Shown here one piece after another: positions 22,001-28,978 of a DNA stretch of 64,000 nt. Positions within the stretch are counted from its first letter, which is position 1, and every line of letters begins with the position of its first letter. Below the pieces are notes generated by a model, which saw only the letters and a list, made by a program, of their open reading frames with translations, was not told the origin of the DNA and did not search any database. The DNA is from Pyrocephalus nanus (Eukaryota > Chordata > Aves > Passeriformes > Tyrannidae), in the NCBI GenBank assembly GCA_038380795.1, contig CM076272.1, positions 3,773,501 to 3,837,500 on the forward strand. Reading direction: 5' to 3'. Position numbers and translations under genes: made by a program.

Positions 22001-24722
22001 CCCCGGGATCGCCGCCAGTTCCGCGGGCGTGCCGAGTAATATTCCTCCCCGAACGACGGGCTCCGCTCTTCGAACCTGTAGGCATCGCTGTCCCGCCGGC
22101 ACCTCCTGTGGTAAGGCATCCTCTCATGGCTGCAGCACAAACAACAGCGCTGTTACCAGCCTGGGAAAAAAGCACGGAAGGCCGAGTCCTGCTGGAACTG
22201 AGTCACAGAATCACAGAGTATCCTGACTTGGAAGGGACCCACAGGGATCATCGAGTCCAACTCCCAGCCCTGCACAGGACACCCCAAGAGTCCCACCATG
22301 ACCCTGAGGGCGATGTCCAAATGCTCCTTGAGGTCTGTCAGCCTTGGTGCTGTGATCAAGCCCTGGGGAGACTGTTCCAGTGCCCAGCCACCCTCTGGAG
22401 GAAGAGCCTTTGCCTCCTATCCAACCAAACTTCCCGGACACAGCTCCCTGCCATTCCCTCGGATCCTCTCACTTGGTCACCAGAGAGAAGATGTTCTCCT
22501 GCTCCTACTCCCTGTGGCAGGAACTTCAAACCCTCTGCTGCGCCTCAAATACTGACCCCTATGGAGGTTTGTGAGAGAAAACAGTGTGGCATTCCCACAT
22601 TTCAAGGAGCTGAGGGAAAACCAGCATCTACCTGAGCTGCCTACCTTGTTGTGGACTCCCACCCTTCAAAGCGTTCAAGGCCAGGTTGGATGGAACCTGG
22701 AGCAACCTGGACCAGTGGAAGGTGTCCCTGTCCATGGCAGGGGGTGGAACTGGATGAGCTTTAAGGTCCCTCCAACCCAAACCATTCTGTGATTCTGTGA
22801 TTCCACCTCACCTAAGCCTCCCCCGCCACAACACACAAGTGTTTGTCATCATTCCTCCTCCCTCAGGAAGGTCTCTCATTAGTTCATAAATAAATGAGAA
22901 CTAAACCCAGCAGCAGGGCTCTAGTTGTCACCCCGGGGGGGGGGCTGGAGGTCCCAAAACACCACGTCCTTGGTGAGCACACACACACCACAGCTCCACA
23001 GGTCATTAGAAAGAGCCAGAAAGAAAATCTGCTCTCCAAGTATAGCCAAGCTCCTGCCCTGCTATCAACAACCTCACAGCGTGTAAGGAAAACTTTTGGA
23101 CAAGCTCATCTCTGCGTCAGGAAGGACCAGAAGTCGTCAGACAAAGCTCATCTTTGACGTCACACACGAGGTTTTGGGTACCATGTGGGCACATCAGTGA
23201 TGAGAGCAGCCCTTCCTGCTTCTGCCCCTCAAAGCACAACTGCCTTCTCCACCCCAGCTGGTCTGACAAACCAGATCTCACCGCGAGTCTTTCTTCACAC
23301 CACATTGAGAAAGAGGCTGTGTTTTAGTTGGAAGATGTTATAATTCTGAAAATCAAAGTAGTGCACTGGCTTCCCAAAATAATCCTGGGCATGTGCCAGG
23401 CCAGGTCGATGCTGTCACCCAGCAGTGGCCTCACTAACCAAGACCTTCAGCCCGGAAACAGGAATTTTTGCTATTTGCACCTCTCTGCCTTGTCAACAAT
23501 CAGCTCCCCTCACTGATAGCTTAACAGGAGACACAGGTTTAAGTGTGAGGGTTCATCTCAGGTCCAGAGTAAAATTTCAGACTCTGCCAAGGCAGCAGCA
23601 GCTCTCAGTCATTGCTAAACCACCCAAAACACAAACCATGCGGCTCTGCTCCAACATCGATCTATTCACCAATTCATCACTGGTGAAACTCCACTGTGCA
23701 CTTTGGACAAACACAGGAAACAGAATAACAACCTGAAGGACACAAAATCAGAAGAGACCTGAGAGGCTGAGTCTGAAACTAAGCGATAAGACTGTTTTCA
23801 CCAAAAAAAAGCCTATTTCAATCCAAATCTGTCCCAAATTACCCATCGGATGAAAAAATGGAAAAGTCCATTGCGTGTGCCAGCTGTGTTTCACAATCCA
23901 CTTCCTCCAAGTAAACAAAAGCCAGGCTGAGGAGAGGAATTAATGTAGGGAACATTTAAAGATGAGCTCAGCTCCAGCCTGGCTGCACCTGCCCAGTCCA
24001 ACCAGTGGAACCACAACAGCCCCAGTACCAACAGCCTACTCTGGTCACACACTGCAGCATGGCTCCTGCCTCTATTCCAGAACCCTCCTATCAGAGGCCT
24101 TATCCCCCTTCCAGCACCTAATTGTCCCAGTGGAAACGCTGAACAAAGAGAAAATCAAAGGTAAAATCCAGAACCAAAGCAGGAGAGGTCAGTTAGTGGT
24201 CGGATTCTTTAGCTGTGATCGTTTCTGAGGTGAGGGAGGAGCGTTGTTGCTTTAAATTGTTGTTTACTTTAAATCTGATTTCAGTCCCTTCACAGGGCAG
24301 TGGGTTGTTGGGAGAAAGGCTTTAGGGCCTCTGCAGCGTGGAAACATGATTCCAGGGCAGGCTGTTCCCTCGCTAATATTAAAGCCACGTCTTCGAGAAG
24401 AACTTTAGCGTAGCAGGGGGGATGCACGCACGCACAAGTAAGCCCTTCACTTCCATCCCTGGGATTTACAGGTTTAAAGCCGATCTGTAGTCAGGAGATG
24501 AATGCCAGCTCGGGAACACTAGCGGGATCAGGACGAGGGTTTATTGGATAACCCGGTCCCGAAGTGCTCCTACCTCCTGGATCGCGACCGCCGGGAGAGA
24601 TCCCTGCGGGGAGGGTACCGCAGCCTGCCCTCGTATTCCCTGCTCCGGGACCGCCTCCGCTTCCACCTGTGTCCCAGGTCGCTCTCCTGCTCCGGGGACC
24701 GGAACCTCCTGCAGTGATGCAT
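15833..24722 (-). CDS. CLK3: CLK3, CDC-like dual-specificity kinase 3 (complete)
   Basis: Twelve coding exons join in phase: 24722-24574, 22129-21922, 19908-19815, 19549-19483, 18514-18398, 18073-17907, 17764-17670, 17333-17204, 17006-16924, 16556-16477, 16342-16252 and 16018-15833. They total 1,467 nt, or 488 aa, against about 490 for the human short form. The N-terminal ~150 residues are Arg/Ser-rich ([18 protein letters not shown]). The kinase domain shows GEGTFGKV (~157-164), VALK with the ATP lysine (~K181), HTDLKPEN (~276-283), DFG (315-317) and the LAMMER-type motif [11 protein letters not shown] (~376-386). CLK kinases phosphorylate SR proteins in the nucleus and control splice-site choice. 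The gene converges on EDC3. Confidence 0.97.
16252..16342 (-). CDS. CLK3: CLK3 coding exon 11
   Basis: Encodes [15 protein letters not shown] and [15 protein letters not shown], with an acceptor TTTGCAG and donor GTAGGT on the minus strand. It is the CLK-specific insert region of the C lobe. Confidence 0.95.
16477..16556 (-). CDS. CLK3: CLK3 coding exon 10 (LAMMER motif)
   Basis: Encodes [16 protein letters not shown] and [22 protein letters not shown] is the CLK3 form of the EHLAMMERILG signature that names the LAMMER kinases. Confidence 0.96.
16924..17006 (-). CDS. CLK3: CLK3 coding exon 9
   Basis: Encodes [20 protein letters not shown] and RGFTLFQ, the DVWS helix of the C lobe. The first two bases complete a Glu codon. 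Confidence 0.95.
17204..17333 (-). CDS. CLK3: CLK3 coding exon 8 (DFG and activation segment)
   Basis: Encodes [20 protein letters not shown], then [19 protein letters not shown] and EVIL. It holds the DFG magnesium-binding motif and the TRHYRPPEV substrate-binding element of the family. Confidence 0.97.
17670..17764 (-). CDS. CLK3: CLK3 coding exon 7 (catalytic loop)
   Basis: Encodes [19 protein letters not shown] and [21 protein letters not shown] carries the catalytic Asp, with HTD replacing the common HRD as in all CLKs. Confidence 0.97.
17907..18073 (-). CDS. CLK3: CLK3 coding exon 6
   Basis: Encodes [36 protein letters not shown] and [19 protein letters not shown]. It covers the hinge and the start of the C lobe. 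Confidence 0.96.
18398..18514 (-). CDS. CLK3: CLK3 coding exon 5 (ATP lysine)
   Basis: Encodes [35 protein letters not shown] and NK. The VALK lysine is the ATP contact, and E in LEINVL is its salt-bridge partner. Confidence 0.95.
19014..19250 (+). mobile_element. CR1 LINE 3' fragment in CLK3 intron
   Basis: CR1 sense on the plus strand: 'ttggatattaggaagaggtt', 'cttgga'-related blocks, 'gggtcccttccaactcagg' and a terminal 'attctattctatga'. It is antisense to CLK3. Confidence 0.88.
19483..19549 (-). CDS. CLK3: CLK3 coding exon 4 (glycine loop)
   Basis: Encodes [18 protein letters not shown] and DHA. It begins with two bases of a Tyr codon supplied in part by the preceding 94-nt exon. GEGTFGKV is the nucleotide-binding loop. 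Confidence 0.95.
19815..19908 (-). CDS. CLK3: CLK3 coding exon 3, 94-nt candidate cassette exon
   Basis: Encodes [20 protein letters not shown] and [11 protein letters not shown], then the first base of a Tyr codon. It matches the mammalian CLK exon that is alternatively skipped. Its length is not a multiple of three, so skipping shifts the frame into a stop two exons on. Confidence 0.95.
19909..21921 (-). other. CLK3: CLK3 intron before the cassette exon, ~2 kb
   Basis: This intron separates the RS-like exon from the 94-nt exon. It contains no recognised repeat, which is unusual for a 2-kb stretch here. In mammals the introns flanking this exon are conserved and used in CLK autoregulation; whether that holds here cannot be seen by eye. 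Confidence 0.7.
21922..22129 (-). CDS. CLK3: CLK3 coding exon 2 (RS-like N terminus)
   Basis: Encodes [54 protein letters not shown] and SRSCSSTSS. The Arg/Ser-rich region directs nuclear speckle localisation and SR-protein binding in the family. The donor is GTGAGT on the minus strand. Confidence 0.95.
22204..22435 (-). mobile_element. CR1 LINE 3' fragment
   Basis: Inverted copy starting with 'tcacagaatcacagag', then 'gacttggaagggaccc' and 'tgctccttgaggtctgtcag'. It shares a subfamily look with the copy at 19014-19250. Confidence 0.88.
22665..22802 (+). mobile_element. CR1 LINE 3' fragment
   Basis: Sense copy: 'caaggccaggttggatgg', 'gaaggtgtccctgtcc' and 'ccaacccaaacc', ending 'attctgtgattctgtgatt'. 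Confidence 0.9.
24574..24722 (-). CDS. CLK3: CLK3 coding exon 1
   Basis: Encodes [40 protein letters not shown] and DLSRRSRSR, aligning with human CLK3 MHHCKRYRSPEPD. The acceptor CCGCAG directly abuts the ATG, so the exon starts with the initiator codon and the 5' UTR comes from the upstream noncoding exon. Confidence 0.95.
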
Positions 24723-24971
24723 CTGCGGGGACAAGGGGGTTCCAGGTCTCAAACCCCTCGCCCGTGGGTGCTGCATGAGGCGGGCTGGGCCCGGGGGACA
24801 CCCCGGCCCTGGCAGAGCCCGCCCGGGGCTCGCTGATGCCGGAGGGCGCTTTGCAGCCGAGGGTCCCGCAGGGAGCGGGGGTTACGGGGCCGTTACCCGG
24901 CCGGGCCCGCCCGGGACGGCCCATTCCCCGCCCGCCTCCCCTCGTGTCCCGCCGTGTCCCCGCGGTCTCAC

Positions 24972-25060
24972 CGCCGCCACTCCGGCCGCGCTCGGCGGGT
25001 GCGGCCCGGCCCGGCCCGGCCCGGCCCAGTTCCTGCAGCCCCGCAGCGCCACGGCTTCCG
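24972..25060 (-). other. CLK3: CLK3 noncoding first exon (5' UTR, 5' end estimated)
   Basis: On the minus strand a good donor (GCGGCG|GTGAGACC) lies at 24970-24971, about 250 bp upstream of the ATG exon and inside a CpG island (about 24.75-25.18 kb). The transcription start is estimated. Confidence 0.6.
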
Positions 25061-25071
25061 CTTCCCGGACC

Positions 25072-25185
25072 GGGGTTAAACCCGCCCCGGAGGGACGGGA
25101 CGGGGCGGGACCGGCCTTAAACCCGCCCCGGAGGGACGGGACGGAGCGGGACGGGACCAGGGTTAAACCGGGGCGGGAAGGCGGT
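25072..25185. repeat. GC-rich direct repeat at CLK3 promoter
   Basis: Nearly three tandem copies of a 41-46 bp unit, each beginning 'gttaaaccc' or 'cttaaaccc' (TTAAA at about 25076, 25117 and 25163) followed by 'gccccggagggacggg'. The units carry GC-box-like sequence just upstream of the presumed start site. Confidence 0.85.
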
Positions 25186-25204
25186 GGGAGGAGGGGGATG
25201 TTTC

Positions 25205-25800
25205 GCAACGCTCAGGCTCCTCATGCCCCACCATGGCCTTCCTCGCTGCAGCCGTCCTCACCCTCCATGCCGCTTCCTTCCCGTGGTCTCCCTCCCTGTA
25301 GTCTGACTCACCATGGTCTTCCCTGCTGTGGTTTACCACACTGTGGCCATCCTCCTCCTCCCCATGGTCTTCCTCTCCGTGGTCTTCCCCACCGTGGCTA
25401 TCCTCACTACAGCCTCTGTCACCGTGGCCTTCCCCATTGCAGCCATCGTCACCCTCACCATGGCTTTCCTTGCCATGACCTTCCTCACCAAGGTCTTCCT
25501 CACTGTGGCCATTCTCACCTTCAAGCATGACTTCATCCCTGTGGTCTGACTCCCTGTAGTTGTCAGGGACGATATCACCTTCACCATGGCCTTCCTTTCC
25601 ATGGCCATCCTCATCTTCCACACAGATTTCCTCCCCAGGGTCTTTACCCTCACGGACTGCCTCACCACAGCCTTCCTCACCATAGCCTACCTTCAGCATG
25701 GCCATCCTCTTCCTCAGTATGGTTTTCTTCCCTGTGGTCTGCCTCACCATGACCTTCCTCATCATGGCTTATCTCACGGCCTTCCTCCCCATTGTCCCAT
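25205..25800. repeat. Degenerate minisatellite (core 'tggccttcctcac')
   Basis: About 600 bp of imperfect tandem repetition of a ~15-18 bp motif resembling 'ccatggtcttcctcac' or 'ctgtggccatcctcac'. The pyrimidine bias is strong on the plus strand. Open frames on both strands (Gly/Glu/Asp/His-rich on minus, hydrophobic on plus) follow from the periodicity, not from a gene. It lies between CLK3 and the synaptotagmin-like gene. Confidence 0.8.
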
Positions 25801-26039
25801 GGGTCACAGCCTGGGGGTGAGGACCCAGTGGAAGAGTTTCCGTGTCCAATTAGCCCACTTGTAGAGGGGCCTCAGTCCTGATAATTTACTAATTAGCACC
25901 AGCCAGGGGTCTGCTCTTTCCCATGCCTCGAGGTGACCTCCCTTCTCACCCAGGCCACCTCTCCAGAGGACATGGTGGACCATGGACACTGCCTGCCCGT
26001 GGATAGTACAGAATTCCAATGACTCCACACATCCAATCA

Positions 26040-26586
26040 TCACTGACCCCTTTATTTTTTTAAAAACCACTTGTTTTGGTCAGCAATTAATTAAAAATGC
26101 CACTGGACACCTTTCTCACCAGGTGATATCAGCATGTCCTTGTGGCTCCTCTCTCAGGTGTGTCCCAGCTCAGGGGGCTGAATGGGAAGGGTGGGCTGGT
26201 GATGGTGGCTTGAAAGGGGCAGTAGATGCAACCACTGTGGTGGCCATGGGGCTGCTCTCCCAGCTGGGTGATCTTCCCACCCATCTCCTGCAACGGCCAA
26301 GGTTCCATGTGTAGCACCGAGTTGGTGATGGTGGACAGAAGAAAGGCTCCTCTTCTCTCCCCAGTGTTGAAGCCACCTCAGACAGGCTCAGTCTCCTCCA
26401 GAGCCGTTCAGGAAGGGGTTGTGATGGCCACCACCAATCTCCAGTCCTGGATTTGGAGCCCAGACTTCCCCCACAGTGATGTTTGGGTGAGACCTCACTT
26501 CTCCATGTGGCACGGAGATCCCATTTGGATCACTCCTGTGGGCACCTGAGTTCCAGGTAAGCCCTGTCTGTGTACTGTGGGCAGGA
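26040..26586 (-). other. Synaptotagmin-like gene 3' UTR
   Basis: Runs from the stop at 26587-26589 to the minus-strand AATAAA at 26051-26056. No coding signal or repeat was recognised within it. Confidence 0.6.
26051..26056 (-). terminator. Poly(A) signal of synaptotagmin-like gene
   Basis: TTTATT on plus (AATAAA on minus) in an A/T-rich tract about 530 bp beyond the stop codon. It is the first good hexamer on that strand. Confidence 0.6.
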
Positions 26587-26742
26587 TCAGGGTCTGGGGG
26601 TGTTGGGCTGGATCTGGTGCCACTGTGCTGACTCCTGTGGTCCCCGGCTGCACATGTCCCTCCAGTGGAGCAGCCCGGTCCCAGGGGCACGTGGCCCCAC
26701 CTGCACGCAGCCCAGTGCAGAGCCACGGGCGTGGAGGCGAGC
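26587..26742 (-). CDS. Synaptotagmin-like terminal exon (end of C2B)
   Basis: The acceptor TGCCACAG abuts 26742. It encodes ARLHARGSALGCVQVGPRAP, then GTGLLHWRDMCSRGPQESAQ and WHQIQPNTPRP, and ends in TGA. The HW...M...WH pattern is the C-terminal signature of synaptotagmin C2B. The position of the usual calcium-binding DxD is occupied by ARLHARG. Confidence 0.88.
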   Translation of the reverse strand, partial: ARLHARGSALGCVQVGPRAPGTGLLHWRDMCSRGPQESAQWHQIQPNTPRP

Positions 26743-28978
26743 CTGTGGCAGGAGAGGGGAAGTGGAATATGGCTGGTGGCCTTCTATCATCCCAGAAAGA
26801 TTGATCCCACCCCAGCAGCCTCCTGTGGGCATCAAGAAATGGAGGCTGAGCCCCCCAGGAGATCCAGGTCACCTTCATAGCCATGGTCACCTCCATCCAC
26901 CTCACCTGCATGACAATGAACTCCAATGCCAGCTCTTGCTGCTGGATGTCCCCAGCAGGGATGTTGAAGAGGAAAGGCTCGTTCCACACAGGGTTGTAGC
27001 TGCTGATGGACTTGGTCTCCTTGGTGTCGATGACACAGCCATCATGGTAAAGGTGGATGATGATGTAGTGACCTGGAAACAAAGACAGAGCCGTGGAGAG
27101 AGGGATCTGCTCTGGGCACATGCCAGGCAGGGAGGCTGGAAGGTCTCCAGCTGTGCCAGGGTGGCTACAGAACCTCTGTGGAACCATGGGAAGAGCACAG
27201 GTAGCTCCTGAGATTTTACCTACCCCTCTATGGTCAGGAGCAGGGACCTCTGAAGTCCTCAGCTCGCATCCCTGCCCACATCCCAGGCTTCAGGTGGGCA
27301 GGGAGAGCCAGAGACAGAAACAGCCAGCAGGACAGAAAGCCACATGCTAATTTTTGACCATAAATACATATATTTAAAGCATTTTTGGGGCCATATTTGG
27401 GATATCTAGATCCTAACAACTATGGTTCCTGTGCTCATTTTCATGGAATCACAGAAGCGTTTGGGTTTGAAGAGACCTTAAAGATCATTTTGTTCCAACC
27501 ATCTCCCATGCTTGGAAAAGAGAAGTTCAAGAGGAAATAAGACAATCTGCCATGCAAAAAGAGGAGAAGTCATTGCCCACCTGGGCATCTCCTCACCTCC
27601 TGATCCACATCCTGTGTCCTACCTGGTGTGCCCGGCATGCGTGAGAGCCGGCCCAAGTCCGCTGCCTTGCGGACCAGCACCTTGATGCGGCTGGCCAGAG
27701 CCTGGTACTGGAGGAGAAGGAAGAGCTGGCCGAGGGATTTGGGTGGTGAGCAGAGGACGCTGCAGCTCGTGCTGTGAGCTCTGAGGCACTGGAATGGGAG
27801 GAGAGAGCAGGAGACGCCGTGAAACCTTCTCCAACCTCATCTTCCAACTCAGTGATGCTTGTCCCCCATCGAGGTCAAGAATGGGCAAAAATGAGTCAAG
27901 AAGGTGGATCTGATGCTCACCATCACTGCAAGGATGATGCCAGCTCTGCATTTACCCCTTCCACCCCAGCACTCCCCGAATCAGAGGTGCAAAGCCCCCA
28001 AGCAGAGAGACACTGACATGGACTTGTACCACAGTGGAGCCCACCACAGGGATAATTGGTGATGCCTCAGGAGGCTCTGCCCCTTCCCGTGGAGTTTTGG
28101 GGCTCTGAGACCAAGCAGGCCTCAGCCAAAACACGAGGACAACCCCCTGCTGGAGACTACTGCCATCCTGACCTTCCTTCGCTTGGTTTTGGTGCTTGCC
28201 AGCTCCCAGGTGTAGTTGGAAGAGGCCTGGGGGTCCCAAGAGGCCTGGGTGCAGGGGAACAGGACCTCCCCCACGAAAGAATCCCTGAGGCCGCGCGACC
28301 TGGCGTAGACGGCGAAGCGCAGGGTGAAGCTGCTCAGCTCCTCTGGGCTGTGTGGGCCGAACCGGCACGGCTCCGGGGCAGCCGGGCGGAGGCTCCGGCG
28401 GCACACGGCCGTGCGCTGGCACGCCGGGAGCCGCGGCACCAGGTACACCTTGATGTAGGAGCCCCGCTCATCCCGCAGCCCCTCGGGCAGGTGGGAGACG
28501 CCGAGAACCGTCACGGTGAGAACAGCCTCGGGTGCTGAGTAAGACAAGTGGCAGTGGAGCTGGGGACGCTGCTCAGAGGGCAGTGGGGATCCTGCCATGG
28601 GGTGGACCAGCGGGCTCTCCTTGTTGAGGAGGAGTGTGGCTCCGGAGATGGTGCAGCGGCGCTGCCACGCTCCCGCCAGCTGCGGGAGGAAGGGGAGAGT
28701 GGGCAAGGATGCTCTGACACGGAGTGAGCTCCCACGGGATGCTGGTGATGCCAAGGAACCCTCTTTTGTCCGAGCATCCAGCACCTCTCCTGCCATCTCC
28801 TCGTACTGCTGCTGGATGGGCACTGGCACAGTCACGGCAGGCAGAGCAGGTCCCAGCTCCAGGGCTGCCCACTCCCGCAGACTTGGGCGCCGGCGGTGCC
28901 ACCAGCACATGGCACAACCCAGGAGGATGCTGAGGCAGGGGAGGGACAGTCCTGCACTGAGGAAGATCTGCAGATGCA
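26587..28978 (-). CDS. Synaptotagmin-family protein, one membrane segment and two C2 domains
   Basis: Four exons join in phase: 28978-28173, 27725-27623, 27072-26906 and 26742-26587, about 410 aa, the usual synaptotagmin size. A hydrophobic stretch (FLSAGLSLPCLSILLGCAMC) followed by WWHRRRPS forms a near N-terminal membrane anchor with juxtamembrane cysteines. C2A spans about residues 140-255 (VLTVTVLGVSHLPEGL, SYIKVYLVPR). C2B spans about 270-400 (QYQALASRIKVLVRKAADLG, NPVWNEPFLFNIPAGD) and ends in the family hallmark HWRDM...AQWHQ. The aspartates that bind calcium are missing in both domains, so calcium-independent membrane or vesicle trafficking is the likely role. The layout recalls SYT15, but I cannot assign a symbol. 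The first few residues may come from an unseen upstream exon. Confidence 0.85.
26906..27072 (-). CDS. Synaptotagmin-like C2B exon
   Basis: Encodes HYIIIHLYHDGCVIDTKETK, SISSYNPVWNEPFLFNIPAG and DIQQQELALEFIVMQ. NPVWNEPFLF matches the conserved C2B strand with the N-P-x-(Y/W)-N-E consensus. The donor is GTGAGG after the CAG codon. Confidence 0.92.
27443..27515 (-). mobile_element. CR1 LINE 3' end remnant
   Basis: Short inverted fragment: 'tggaatcacagaagcgtttg' then 'gaccttaaagatcatt' and 'gttccaacc'. It lies in an intron of the synaptotagmin-like gene. Confidence 0.75.
27623..27725 (-). CDS. Synaptotagmin-like exon, start of C2B
   Basis: Encodes LFLLLQYQALASRIKVLVRK and AADLGRLSRMPGTP. Two phase-compatible acceptors exist: GGCCAG before 27725 and CTCCAG before 27707. 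The longer is given because it keeps the first C2B strand, aligning with the L-x-x-x-L-x-Y pattern of SYT15-like proteins. Confidence 0.75.
28173..28978 (-). CDS. Synaptotagmin-like exon with membrane segment, linker and whole C2A
   Basis: A single 806-nt exon stays open through the membrane anchor, a Pro/Ser/Ala-rich linker and the complete C2A domain, up to WELASTKTKRRK and a GTCAGG donor. The acceptor CTCTCCAG leaves 'TG' as the first two bases, followed by CAT CTG CAG. This could complete an ATG split across the junction, or continue a short upstream coding exon. Confidence 0.8.

Larger units (their letters stand above)
22130..24573 (-). other. CLK3: CLK3 intron 2.4 kb with two CR1 fragments
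   Basis: The intron contains opposed CR1 fragments (22204-22435 minus, 22665-22802 plus) and a G run near 22936-22945. No exon or RNA gene was recognised in the rest. Confidence 0.75.
24750..25185. promoter_or_regulatory. CLK3: CLK3 CpG-island promoter
   Basis: Very GC- and CpG-rich sequence surrounds the CLK3 first exon, including a run of GGCCC repeats (about 25001-25027) and repeated GC-box-like 'gggacgggacgggg' elements. Confidence 0.75.

Noticed and set aside
24775..25530. 251-codon plus-strand open frame over the CLK3 promoter and minisatellite
   Set aside because: It arises from GC-rich, stop-poor CpG-island sequence running into a tandem repeat; there is no domain or homology, and it lies antisense to the CLK3 first exon.
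25163..25765. 200-codon minus-strand Gly/Glu/Asp/His-rich open frame
   Set aside because: The composition is a direct translation of the ~15-18 bp minisatellite; several frames are open in both directions.
26495..27187. 230-codon minus-strand frame that contains the C2B exon
   Set aside because: It is a read-through of the C2B exon into both flanking introns; splice sites at 27072 and 26906 and the terminal exon in another frame explain the domain better.
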